Positions 45,025-53,571 of a DNA stretch of 64,000 bases are shown piece after piece. The stretch covers positions 203,410 to 267,409 of the forward strand of contig CALQEU020000001.1 of assembly GCA_943329665.2 (NCBI GenBank), in the 5' to 3' direction. Positions within the stretch are counted from its first letter, which is position 1. Every line of letters begins with the position of its first letter. The translations under genes were made by a program, and so were the position numbers. The notes under the pieces are model-generated. The model saw only the letters and a program-made list of their open reading frames with translations. It searched no databases and was not told the origin of the DNA. This DNA is from JAJTFW01 sp903922455. GTDB lineage: Bacteria > Bacteroidota > Bacteroidia > AKYH767-A > OLB10.

Positions 45025-45054
45025 AAAAGCCTGCGACTGAAGTCGAAGGCTTTT
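45025..45054. terminator. Hairpin between convergent DCC and mdh genes
   Basis: AAAAGCC and CGACT pair with AGTCG and GGCTTTT, with a 2-nt mismatch between the two stem parts and a 2-nt loop. A run of T follows on the plus strand and a run of A precedes it, so it could terminate transcription from both sides. Confidence 0.6.
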
Positions 45055-45082
45055 GTGATAGGCTTTTGTGGCTATCGAAATA

Positions 45083-46024
45083 TTATTTAGCCGAAACCGA
45101 CATAGTATCCAATACACTCATCACTTCTTTTACAGCGATGGATGATTTGGTCAGTAAATCTTTTTCGTCTTTGTTTAATTTAAGTTCGATGATTTCTTCA
45201 ATACCGTTCTTTCCTAATTTAACAGGAACTCCTAGGTAAACATTCTTCTCACCATATTCACCTTGCAACCAAGCGCAAACTGGGAAAATTCTTTTTTGAT
45301 CACGAACAATTGCTTCTACCATTTGTGCAGCAGCAGCTCCTGGTGCATACCACGCTGATGTGCCCATCAAGTTTACTAATTCTCCACCGCCCGATTTGGT
45401 GCGTTGAACAATGGCTTCCAATTTATCGGCATCAATTAATTCAGTTACCGGAATTCCAGCTACAGTGGTGTAACGTGGAAGTGGTACCATCGTATCCCCA
45501 TGTCCGCCCATCAATACTGCTTGAATATCTTTTGGGGAACAATCTAATGCTTCAGCAAGGAATGCACGATAGCGTGCAGTATCTAAAATTCCAGCCATTC
45601 CAAAAACGCGCTTAGAATCAAAACCAGCAGTTAAATAAGAGCAGTACGTCATTACATCCAATGGATTGCTTACCACAATGATGATGCAATTAGGACTATA
45701 TTTAATAATTTGTTCTGTTACCGACTTCACAATACCCGCATTGGTAGCGATTAAATCATCGCGACTCATACCCGGTTTGCGTGGGAGACCTGAAGTAATT
45801 ACAACTACTTCAGAATTTGCAGTTGCACTGTAATCATTTGTCACACCTTTAATACGTGTATCATACATATTAATGGGAGCAGTTTGCCACATGTCGAGGG
45901 ATTTACCTTCAGCTGTGCCTTCTTTGATATCAAGTAAAACTACTTCGTTTACTAGTTCGCGCTCAGCTATAACATTTGCGCAAGTTGCGCCAACGTTACC
46001 GGCGCCTACTACTGTTACTTTCAT
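45083..46024 (-). CDS. mdh: Malate dehydrogenase (LDH-like family)
   Basis: This 313-residue NAD-dependent enzyme oxidises malate to oxaloacetate in the TCA cycle. The Rossmann motif VVGAGNVGATCANVIAE is at the N-terminus and LLDIKEGTAEGKSLD follows, its Asp binding the NAD ribose. The substrate-binding Arg lies in ITSGLPRKPGMSRDDLIATN, IIVVSNPLDVMTY is conserved, and the catalytic His is in MGGHGDTMVPL. Length and motifs fit the LDH-like malate dehydrogenases of Bacteroidota. It lies 113 bases downstream of gyrB on the same strand, with three palindromic repeats between them. Confidence 0.95.
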   Translation of the reverse strand: MKVTVVGAGNVGATCANVIAERELVNEVVLLDIKEGTAEGKSLDMWQTAPINMYDTRIKGVTNDYSATANSEVVVITSGLPRKPGMSRDDLIATNAGIVKSVTEQIIKYSPNCIIIVVSNPLDVMTYCSYLTAGFDSKRVFGMAGILDTARYRAFLAEALDCSPKDIQAVLMGGHGDTMVPLPRYTTVAGIPVTELIDADKLEAIVQRTKSGGGELVNLMGTSAWYAPGAAAAQMVEAIVRDQKRIFPVCAWLQGEYGEKNVYLGVPVKLGKNGIEEIIELKLNKDEKDLLTKSSIAVKEVMSVLDTMSVSAK

Positions 46025-46043
46025 TGAGATGATGGTTTTAAGA

Positions 46044-46134
46044 CCTAGGGTTAAAACCCTAGGTTGAGATGTTTTTGTTTTGTGTCCTAGGGTTGAAACC
46101 CTAGGTTGTGATGTCCTAGGGTTGAAACCCTAGG
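46044..46134. repeat. Three palindromic 20-bp repeats between gyrB and mdh
   Basis: Copies lie at 46044-46063, 46086-46105 and 46115-46134. The consensus CCTAGGGTTGAAACCCTAGG is a near-perfect palindrome; the first copy has TTAA in the centre. Each is followed by TTG or TTA. The last ends 3 bases before the gyrB stop codon. They resemble dispersed REP-like elements and could form hairpins in the gyrB-mdh transcript. Confidence 0.85.
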
Positions 46135-46137
46135 TTA

Positions 46138-48111
46138 TTATGCGTCTACTTTCGCGTACTTGGCATTTTTCTCGATGAACTCTCTGCGTGGTGGAACATC
46201 GTCTCCCATCAACATTGAGAATATGCGATCTGCTTCTGCAGCACTATCTATTGTTACTTGACGTAATGTTCTTGTATCAGGACGCATGGTAGTTTCCCAC
46301 AATTGTTCTGCATTCATTTCTCCAAGACCTTTATAACGTTGAATAGTTACCGAACTTTCTTTTCCATCACCTGCAATTCTTTTGATGGCTTCCTGACGTT
46401 GTTCTTCTGTCCAGCAGTATGTTGATTCTCTTCCTTTTTTTACTAAGTATAAAGGCGGAGTAGCAATGTAAACATATCCTTCTTCAATTAGTTCTTTCAT
46501 ATGTCGGAAAAAGAAAGTTAAAATCAATGTAGTGATATGACTACCGTCGATGTCGGCATCGGTCATGATTACTACTTTATGGTAACGTAATTTAAGAATG
46601 TTTAATGCACGCTCATCTTCAGGAGTTCCTTTACTCACACCTAAGCCGGTAAAAATATTTCGGATCTCTTCGTTATCATAAATTTTATGATCCATGGCTT
46701 TTTCCACATTGAGAATCTTACCTCTTAAGGGAAGAATAGCTTGGAAATTACGATCACGTCCTTGCTTTGCTGTTCCACCTGCGGAATCTCCCTCGACAAG
46801 GAAAATTTCACATTTACTTGGATCTCTTTCTGAACAATCGCTCAATTTTCCTGGAAGTCCTGTTCCTGTGAATGCACCTTTACGTTGCACCATTTCTCGC
46901 GCCTTACGTGCAGCATGACGTGCGGTTGCAGCTAAGATTACTTTGTTTACAATACTTCTTGCTTCACGTGGATGTTCTTCCAAATAATTATTCAGCATTT
47001 CAGACACTGCTTGATCAACCACTCCCATTACTTCGTTGTTTCCTAACTTAGTTTTGGTTTGACCCTCAAATTGTGGCTCCTGAACTTTTACTGAAATTAC
47101 TGTAGTCAATCCTTCTCTAAAATCATCTCCACTAATATCAAACTTCAATTTAGAAAGCAATCCTTCTTTATCAGCGTAGGTTTTAAGCGTACGTGTTAAT
47201 GCACGACGGAAACCAGCTAAGTGAGTTCCACCTTCATGGGTATTAATATTGTTTACATAAGAATGCACATTTTCATTGAAGGAAGTGTTGTATGACATGG
47301 CCACTTCAACAGGTGTCCCTGCTTTTTCACCTTCCATATAAATCACATCATCAATCAACTTCTCACGCGTAGCATCCAAGTACTCTACAAATTCAACAAG
47401 TCCTCTTTCACTATAGAAAACATCTTTGTTGGTAGGTTCTCCTTGTGCATTTAGTTCTCTCAAATCAGTAAGCGAAATACGAATCTTCTTATTTAAGAAA
47501 GATAATTCACGCATACGAGTTGCAATGGTGTCGTACAGATAATCTGTAGTGATGAAAATGGTACTGTCCGGTTGAAAAGTAATCTCAGTTCCAGTAAGGT
47601 CGGTCGTTCCAATTTCCTTTACAGGATATAATGGTTTTCCTTCTGAATATTCTTGCTTGTATATTTTTCCATTACGTTGAATAGTGGCTACTAAAAGTGA
47701 TGATAATGCATTTACGCAACTTACACCTACACCATGAAGTCCGCCAGAAACTTTATAAGAGTCTTTGTCGAATTTACCTCCTGCATGTAGAACTGTCATT
47801 ACAACTTCTAAAGCTGAACGTTGTTCTTTTGCGTGGAAATCGGTTGGAATACCTCTACCATCATCTCTTACGGTAACACTATTACCAGGATTGATGTACA
47901 CATCGATGTTTTTACAATGGCCAGCAAGTGCCTCATCGATTGAATTATCAACCACCTCATAAACGAGGTGATGTAATCCTTTTACACCAATATCGCCGAT
48001 GTACATGGCGGGTCTTTTTCTTACCGCTTCAAGACCTTCAAGGACTTGTATGCTATCGGCAGAATATTCGTTTTGTTTTAGCTCTTCTTTATCCAAGACT
48101 TGTTCGCTCAT
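46138..48111 (-). CDS. gyrB: DNA gyrase subunit B
   Basis: This 657-residue type IIA topoisomerase subunit supplies ATPase activity for DNA supercoiling. The GHKL ATPase has YEVVDNSIDEALAGHC and VRDDGRGIPTDFH, with the lid GGLHGVGVSCVNALS. The TOPRIM domain has EGDSAGGTAKQGRDR and VIMTDADIDGSHI, and the C-terminal signature RYKGLGEMNAEQLWETTM is present. It lacks the long insertion found in proteobacterial GyrB, as normal for Bacteroidota. A ParE assignment is unlikely given length and motif spelling, but no gyrA is near to confirm it. A full -7 box lies 35 bases upstream. Confidence 0.95.
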   Translation of the reverse strand: MSEQVLDKEELKQNEYSADSIQVLEGLEAVRKRPAMYIGDIGVKGLHHLVYEVVDNSIDEALAGHCKNIDVYINPGNSVTVRDDGRGIPTDFHAKEQRSALEVVMTVLHAGGKFDKDSYKVSGGLHGVGVSCVNALSSLLVATIQRNGKIYKQEYSEGKPLYPVKEIGTTDLTGTEITFQPDSTIFITTDYLYDTIATRMRELSFLNKKIRISLTDLRELNAQGEPTNKDVFYSERGLVEFVEYLDATREKLIDDVIYMEGEKAGTPVEVAMSYNTSFNENVHSYVNNINTHEGGTHLAGFRRALTRTLKTYADKEGLLSKLKFDISGDDFREGLTTVISVKVQEPQFEGQTKTKLGNNEVMGVVDQAVSEMLNNYLEEHPREARSIVNKVILAATARHAARKAREMVQRKGAFTGTGLPGKLSDCSERDPSKCEIFLVEGDSAGGTAKQGRDRNFQAILPLRGKILNVEKAMDHKIYDNEEIRNIFTGLGVSKGTPEDERALNILKLRYHKVVIMTDADIDGSHITTLILTFFFRHMKELIEEGYVYIATPPLYLVKKGRESTYCWTEEQRQEAIKRIAGDGKESSVTIQRYKGLGEMNAEQLWETTMRPDTRTLRQVTIDSAAEADRIFSMLMGDDVPPRREFIEKNAKYAKVDA

Positions 48112-48146
48112 TATCAGTTAGTTATGCTAATTTTTCTACTAGTTAA

Positions 48147-48154
48147 CAAAGATA
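48147..48154 (-). promoter_or_regulatory. Probable -7 box of gyrB (TATCTTTG on minus strand)
   Basis: The minus strand reads TATCTTTG, a full TAnnTTTG match, 35 bases upstream of the gyrB ATG. CTTTAAAAAG about 20 bases further upstream could provide a weak -33 element. Confidence 0.5.
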
Positions 48155-48418
48155 CGGATTTTAATGCTTTTTAAAGGGGTGTTTTTGTTTAGTTGTTGAT
48201 AATCCATCAAACTGTTGAAAACGTTTGTCACAATCCATTTTTAATGGATTGATTCTCTTAAATGAAGGCTAGATGGATATGTATGTTTTGTTGGTAAATG
48301 AAACAAAGTTAGAATTAAACATAGAAATAGGGTAAAACGAGTGGGTATTATAAATTAATTTAGAAATGAATAGCGCAATGATTAGGAATGGTTTACTTGG
48401 TTTATTTCATTTACTATT
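48155..48418. other. Gap between gyrB and the small barrel gene
   Basis: The full gap from the gyrB start to the next gene is about 307 bases. Apart from the gyrB promoter it holds one clear hairpin: AATCCATT at 48232-48239 and AATGGATT at 48243-48250 with a TTT loop, about 120 bases upstream of gyrB. It could be an operator or a relic terminator for the gene at 48419-48919 (minus). No ORF or RNA gene is convincing. Confidence 0.45.
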
Positions 48419-48919
48419 TTATTTAAAAGTGTAGCGTATAGATAAGGCAGCATCGCCTACCCAAAAATTTGTGATTCCGATAATATTAAATGCAGGCTTC
48501 CAATCGATGGCTAGATTTAGTGGAATTTCCTTAAAGGTATATTCTAATCCGATTTGTCCATCAATTCCTAGCACCATTCTAGCGTCATGATATCTTTTAT
48601 CCTCATCCCACCAAGGATTATGTTCTCTGTCCCAAAATCCAATATGCCCACCTCCTCCAATGAAGAAATTAAAGCCTGGCTCTTCAAATACCTGATAGTT
48701 AACATTATACAATCCTGTGATATTCAGTCCTCTCCATCGTGAATAAAGTATTCCCTCAATGCTTTGGTTTTCTTTAATAAAATGCCGTATTGTTATTCCA
48801 GCTCCTCCATTTAACCGTAATCCCAAGGCAGTTTTGTATGTGTGTTGAGCAAATATATCTTGTGAATTATTGAAAATCAGCAAGATGATAATACAAAATG
48901 GAAGAATTTTTTGTTTCAT
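48419..48919 (-). CDS. Small outer-membrane beta-barrel-like hypothetical protein
   Basis: This 166-residue protein has a signal peptide (KILPFCIIILLIFNNSQDIFAQ) and alternating amphipathic strands (TALGLRLNGGAGITIRHF, GLNITGLYNVNYQVFEEPGF, NFFIGGGGHIGFWDRE). It ends in a terminal aromatic strand, AALSIRYTFK, which is a normal beta-barrel assembly signal. It probably forms an eight-stranded outer-membrane barrel. No specific family or ligand can be named. It lies upstream of gyrB on the same strand, about 300 bases away. Confidence 0.7.
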   Translation of the reverse strand: MKQKILPFCIIILLIFNNSQDIFAQHTYKTALGLRLNGGAGITIRHFIKENQSIEGILYSRWRGLNITGLYNVNYQVFEEPGFNFFIGGGGHIGFWDREHNPWWDEDKRYHDARMVLGIDGQIGLEYTFKEIPLNLAIDWKPAFNIIGITNFWVGDAALSIRYTFK

Positions 48920-49204
48920 GGGTCAAAATTAATGAGCATTTCAATCAGAATATTAAACGAAATGAAAATATTTAATATTTTGATGAACATTAAATTAAAA
49001 CTTTTTTGCGAGTAGATTTAGAAGCAAAACGGGACTAACTTTTCACTTTCTTAATAAGTAAGTTGAAAAAGGTTTTGATGGCATGACGTAACTAAATCAA
49101 ATTCAACAGATTTGCTACTTTATAACATTTGACATCTTATTTTTCCGTTTAATAATTATTTATTTCCTTTGTCAATCATTGAAACTGTTAATGCACTTGC
49201 CCTT

Positions 49205-51199
49205 ATGATAAAGAAAACCTTAAGCCTGTTGTTGATTTTAACATTCGCTTTTATGAGCGGATTTTCTCAGGAGAAATCTGTTAAAACGCCCAAAAGTAAA
49301 ACACAAAAGGCTGATAAGTATTTTAAAATTGGAGAGTACTATAATGCCAGTACTCGATACAAAAAATCGTATACCAAATTTAAAAAGAGTGTTGACAAAG
49401 GTCGTGCTGCATTCTATGCTGGAGAGTGTGCCCGATTCATGGGTAATAACGTGGAAGCTGAAGATTGGTATGGTAAAGCAGTTGCTGCTAAACATAAGGA
49501 TCCAATCGCTTTCTTGCGTTATGGAGATGCTCTTAAGTCGAATGGCAAGTATGCCGAGGCCATTGTTCAATATAATGCCTATAAAGAAGCTGAACCTACC
49601 GATTCAAAAGCAGCTTCTTCAATTAAAGCTACTGAAACTGCACAGGCATGGAAGGATAAGCCAACCCGCCATCGAATTGATAATATGTCAGTTTTGAATA
49701 CAAAGTATTATGACTTCGCTGTAGCTGATAATCCTGCTTTAAAAAACAGTTTAGTGTTTTCATCTTCTCGTGAAGAAGCAAAAGGAAAAGATAATGATAA
49801 TTGGTACGGTGAGAAGCATTTCGATTTGTTCCAAGCATCTATGGATAATAATGAGAAGTGGAGTACACCGGTTTCTTTTCCGGGTCCTGCAAACTCTGAG
49901 TTCAGTGATGGAGCTGCTTGTTTCGATGCAACCGGAAAAGTAATGTACTACACTACTTGTCCTAATAATAATGAGACAAACTCACAGTGTAAAATCATGA
50001 TGACGTCAATGACAGACGGAAAGTGGAGCGATGCGGTTTCGTTGTCTTTTAATAGTGAAACTTATACTTGTGGTCATCCTTGCCTTTCTTTAGATGGTAA
50101 GACCTTATATTTCTCTTCTGACATGCCAGGTGGTATGGGTGGCAAAGATATCTGGGCTGCAGCTTGGGACGGTAGCAATTGGGGAGCTCCTTCTAATTTA
50201 GGTGCTGGTGTAAATACAGATGGAGACGAAATGTTTCCAACTATGAATAAGAATGGTCGTCTTTATTACTCTTCCAACGGAAAAGTAGGATTAGGTGGAT
50301 TAGATATGATGTATACTACCAATGAAGGTGGTGTATGGGCTGAAGCAGCAAATTTAAAATCACCAATGAATTCTTCAGGTGATGATTTTGGTTTGATCTG
50401 GAATACTGAGACTACAGGTTATTTTACATCAAATCGTGATGGAGGAAAAGGAATGGATGATATTTATTCTTTCTTGGTTCCACCATTGAAATTGGCAGTA
50501 GGTGGTCGTGTTTACGATACAGATACTAAAGAAAATTTAGAAGGTGCAGCGGTTGAATTGTTCGGATCTGATGGAACTTCTTTAAGCGTTCAGACAGGTG
50601 TTGACGGAATGTATCGTTATGAATTGAAGCCAAACGTTAAGTATAAAATCTCAGCTTCATTCACTGGTTACCTAACTAAGTTTCATGAATTATCTACTGT
50701 AGGTTTAGAAGATGATCAAGACTTTGTAAAAGACTTTGACTTCCCTTTAAAGTCTACTGCGAAGCCAATCACGGTACCAGAAATTTTCTACGACTTAGAT
50801 AAGTCTACTTTACGTGCTGAATCTAAGAAAGCGTTGGATGGTTTAATTCAAGTGTTGAACGACAATCCAACAATTACAATTGAATTAACTTCTCATACAG
50901 ATTACCGTGCAGACGATAATTACAACATGAAGTTATCTGATCGTCGTGCGAAGAGTGTTATGGATTATTTGGTTGCTAACAAGATTCCAACAGATCGCTT
51001 AACTTGGAAAGGAATGGGTGAAACCACACCAAAAGCTGTTGAGAATAATGAAGAGTATCTTCCATTCAAAACAGGCGATGTTTTAACTAAGGAATTCATT
51101 GATAAGTTAGAGTCAGTTGAATTGCGTGAGAAAGCTCATCAGTATAATCGTCGTACGGAATTCCAGGTAACGGGTACTACTTATGTTCCTAAGAACTAA
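49205..51199 (+). CDS. porE: PorE-like T9SS component (TPR, PD40 propeller, CRD, OmpA domains)
   Basis: This 664-residue exported protein has the four-part PorE layout. A signal peptide (LSLLLILTFAFMSGFSQ) precedes TPR-like repeats at about residues 30-150. PD40/WD40-like blades follow at about 180-430 (FSDGAACFDATGKVMYYT, LDGKTLYFSSDMPGGMGG, GYFTSNRDGG). A carboxypeptidase-regulatory-like domain lies at about 435-515 (VGGRVYDTDTKENLEGAAVE). The C-terminal OmpA domain holds the peptidoglycan-binding ELTSHTDYRADDNYNMKLSD. PorE of Porphyromonas gingivalis has this architecture and size. A generic OmpA/PD40 protein remains possible. I use the ATG at 49205; an upstream TTG is in frame. Confidence 0.8.
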   Translation: MIKKTLSLLLILTFAFMSGFSQEKSVKTPKSKTQKADKYFKIGEYYNASTRYKKSYTKFKKSVDKGRAAFYAGECARFMGNNVEAEDWYGKAVAAKHKDPIAFLRYGDALKSNGKYAEAIVQYNAYKEAEPTDSKAASSIKATETAQAWKDKPTRHRIDNMSVLNTKYYDFAVADNPALKNSLVFSSSREEAKGKDNDNWYGEKHFDLFQASMDNNEKWSTPVSFPGPANSEFSDGAACFDATGKVMYYTTCPNNNETNSQCKIMMTSMTDGKWSDAVSLSFNSETYTCGHPCLSLDGKTLYFSSDMPGGMGGKDIWAAAWDGSNWGAPSNLGAGVNTDGDEMFPTMNKNGRLYYSSNGKVGLGGLDMMYTTNEGGVWAEAANLKSPMNSSGDDFGLIWNTETTGYFTSNRDGGKGMDDIYSFLVPPLKLAVGGRVYDTDTKENLEGAAVELFGSDGTSLSVQTGVDGMYRYELKPNVKYKISASFTGYLTKFHELSTVGLEDDQDFVKDFDFPLKSTAKPITVPEIFYDLDKSTLRAESKKALDGLIQVLNDNPTITIELTSHTDYRADDNYNMKLSDRRAKSVMDYLVANKIPTDRLTWKGMGETTPKAVENNEEYLPFKTGDVLTKEFIDKLESVELREKAHQYNRRTEFQVTGTTYVPKN

Positions 51200-51220
51200 T
51201 TAATAATAGATTTAATACCG

Positions 51221-51245
51221 AAGGGCGGCTCTAAAGGCCGCCCTT
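51221..51245 (+). terminator. GC-rich intrinsic terminator after porE
   Basis: AAGGGCGGC (51221-51229) pairs with GCCGCCCTT (51237-51245) around a 7-nt loop. It lies 21 bases after the porE stop. The T tract is short (CTTGTATCTTTG), and the downstream -7 box for purM begins only 5 bases after the stem. Confidence 0.75.
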
Positions 51246-51249
51246 CTTG

Positions 51250-51257
51250 TATCTTTG
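51250..51257 (+). promoter_or_regulatory. Probable -7 box directly before purM (TATCTTTG)
   Basis: TATCTTTG is a full match and ends 7 bases before the purM ATG, so the mRNA leader would be only a few bases or absent. Any -33 element would fall inside the preceding terminator stem, where no TTTG is present. Confidence 0.45.
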
Positions 51258-51264
51258 CAACACC

Positions 51265-52434
51265 ATGAACACAACAGATCGATACGCAAAAAGAGGCGTT
51301 TCAGCTACTAAGGATGAAGTACATGCTGCTATTAAAAAAGTAGACAAAGGCTTATTCCCTTTTGCATTCTGTAAAATCATCCCCGATTATTTAGGTGGTG
51401 ATGATGAATGGTGTAATATCATGCATGCGGATGGAGCTGGAACGAAAAGTAGTTTAGCCTACCTCTATTGGAAAGAAACGGGTGATTTAAGTGTTTGGAA
51501 AGGGATCGCTCAAGATGCACTCATCATGAATATCGATGATTTGCTTTGTGTGGGTGCTTGTGATCGAATTTTACTTTCATCAACCATCGGAAGAAATAAA
51601 AGATTAATTCCTGGCGAAGTGATTGGAGCAATCATCGAAGGAACAGAAAGCTTGGTGAAGGAATTGCAAAGTCACGGAATTCATATTTATACTACAGGTG
51701 GAGAAACTGCAGATGTAGGCGATTTAGTTCGTACGATCATTGTAGATAGTACAGTCACATGTCGAATGAAACGAAGTGAGGTAATTGACAACGCAAATAT
51801 TAAAGCCGGAGATGTGATTGTAGGATTGAGCTCTAGTGGAAAAGCAAGCTACGAATCGGAGTATAATGGAGGAATGGGAAGCAACGGATTGACATCAGCG
51901 CGTCACGATGTTTTTGCAAAATATTTAGCTGATAAATATCCAGAAAGTTATGACGATGGAATTGATGCATCACTTGTGTACAGTGGAAAGATGAATCTAA
52001 CGGATAGCATTACCGAAATTGGGATGGATGCTGGTAAATTAGTGCTGTCTCCTACGCGAACGTATGCGCCCATCATCAAAGCAATTTTAGATCAACACCG
52101 AACCCAAATACATGGAATGGTGCATTGCAGTGGTGGTGGACAAACGAAAGTACTGCATTTTATAGATCAACTTCATATCATTAAAGATAATTTATTTGAA
52201 TTGCCAGTCTTGTTTAAAATGATTCAAGAGCAAAGTGGAACATCTTGGTCAGAAATGTATCAGGTATTTAATATGGGACATCGGATGGAAATTTATGTTC
52301 CTGAAATTATCGCAGAAGAAATAATTTCCATTTCAAAGTCATTTGATGTAGATGCAAAAATTGTTGGTCGAGTAGAACCATCAGAACAAAAGAAATTGAC
52401 CATTAAAAGTACTCAGGGAACATTTACCTGGTAA
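51265..52434 (+). CDS. purM: Phosphoribosylformylglycinamidine cyclo-ligase (AIR synthase), Bacteroidota type
   Basis: AIR synthase closes the imidazole ring of purines with ATP. The 389-residue protein has the PurM N-terminal elements DGAGTKSSLAYLYWKETG and NIDDLLCVGACDRILLSST, the TTGGETADVGDLVRT signature, and the C-terminal domain starting GDVIVGLSSSGKASYESEYN. It is longer than E. coli PurM (345), as usual for this phylum's variant. I start at the ATG giving MNTTDRYAKRGVSA. prfA follows by 11 bases and pyrF further on, so purine and pyrimidine synthesis genes share a transcript with a translation factor. Confidence 0.92.
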   Translation: MNTTDRYAKRGVSATKDEVHAAIKKVDKGLFPFAFCKIIPDYLGGDDEWCNIMHADGAGTKSSLAYLYWKETGDLSVWKGIAQDALIMNIDDLLCVGACDRILLSSTIGRNKRLIPGEVIGAIIEGTESLVKELQSHGIHIYTTGGETADVGDLVRTIIVDSTVTCRMKRSEVIDNANIKAGDVIVGLSSSGKASYESEYNGGMGSNGLTSARHDVFAKYLADKYPESYDDGIDASLVYSGKMNLTDSITEIGMDAGKLVLSPTRTYAPIIKAILDQHRTQIHGMVHCSGGGQTKVLHFIDQLHIIKDNLFELPVLFKMIQEQSGTSWSEMYQVFNMGHRMEIYVPEIIAEEIISISKSFDVDAKIVGRVEPSEQKKLTIKSTQGTFTW

Positions 52435-52445
52435 GAAGTTAAAAC

Positions 52446-53540
52446 ATGTCGACAGATAATTTATTAGAAAGACTCGAAGGAATAGAAGCACGCTTCCATG
52501 ATATCGGTGTGCAGTTGGGTGATCCGGGAACGATTGCGGATCAGAAAAAATTTAGAGAATTAAACAAGTCGTATCGTGATTTGGAAGAAATCGTAGAGGC
52601 TACCCGTGAGTATCGAGGTGTTCTTACACAAATCAACGAAGCACGTCATGTATTGAATAACGATAAGGACGAAGATTTTCGTAATATGGCGAAGGAAGAG
52701 ATGGAAACGCTCGAGCCTCAATTGAAAAAACTTGAAGATCATATTCAGCAGTTATTAATTCCACAAGATCCAGAGGATAGTAAGAATGCTATTCTTGAAA
52801 TTCGTGCGGGAACGGGTGGTGACGAAGCAAGTTTATTTGCAGGTGATTTAATTAGAATGTATCAACGCTATTGTGAAGACCATGGATTTAAAATTGAGAT
52901 GGTCGATTTTAACGACGGAAATACAGGTGGATATAAAGAAGTAGTGATTGAAGTGAGAGGCGATAAAGCCTATGGAATTCTGAAGTATGAAAGTGGTGTG
53001 CATCGTGTTCAACGTGTTCCTGCAACAGAAACGCAAGGTCGAATACATACTTCTGCTGCTACAGTTGTGGTATTGCCTGAGGCTGATGAGTTTGATGATA
53101 TTGATATTAATCCAGCCGATTTAGAATATAAAACATCGCGCTCTAGTGGTGCGGGTGGACAAAATGTAAATAAAGTAGAGACCAAAGTGCAGTTAACACA
53201 TAAACCCAGTGGCATTGTAATTACTTGTCAGGTGGCGCGATCACAACATGCGAATCGTGAAACAGCTTTGCAAATGTTGCGTTCGAAGTTGTATGATATC
53301 GAATACACCAAGAGAATGGATGAGGTTTCTAAGCGAAGAAAAACATTGGTAAGTACTGGTGATCGCTCAGAGAAAATTAGAACTTATAATTTCCCTCAAA
53401 GTAGAGTTACCGATCATCGCATTGGATTTACATCACATAATTTAGGTGCTGTGTTAAATGGAGACATTCAAGGATTTATTGATGCATTGCAGTTTGCTGA
53501 GAATGCAGAAAAAATGAAAGAATTAAATATGGTTGGGTAA
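52446..53540 (+). CDS. prfA: Peptide chain release factor 1
   Basis: RF1 terminates translation at UAA and UAG codons. The 364-residue protein has an N-terminal helical domain, the codon-recognition region with the PAT motif (RVPATETQGRIHTSAATVVV), and the catalytic GGQ loop in SSGAGGQNVNKVETKVQLTH. The PAT tripeptide distinguishes RF1 from RF2, which has SPF. The C-terminus ENAEKMKELNMVG is typical. It is the middle gene of purM-prfA-pyrF. Confidence 0.97.
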   Translation: MSTDNLLERLEGIEARFHDIGVQLGDPGTIADQKKFRELNKSYRDLEEIVEATREYRGVLTQINEARHVLNNDKDEDFRNMAKEEMETLEPQLKKLEDHIQQLLIPQDPEDSKNAILEIRAGTGGDEASLFAGDLIRMYQRYCEDHGFKIEMVDFNDGNTGGYKEVVIEVRGDKAYGILKYESGVHRVQRVPATETQGRIHTSAATVVVLPEADEFDDIDINPADLEYKTSRSSGAGGQNVNKVETKVQLTHKPSGIVITCQVARSQHANRETALQMLRSKLYDIEYTKRMDEVSKRRKTLVSTGDRSEKIRTYNFPQSRVTDHRIGFTSHNLGAVLNGDIQGFIDALQFAENAEKMKELNMVG

Positions 53541-53571
53541 TTTATCTTTTTTAATTAATTAAAGAAAAAAA

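Noticed and set aside
48155..48418. Possible replication origin near gyrB
   Set aside because: There is no dnaA or dnaN nearby and no cluster of DnaA boxes; only one short hairpin is present.
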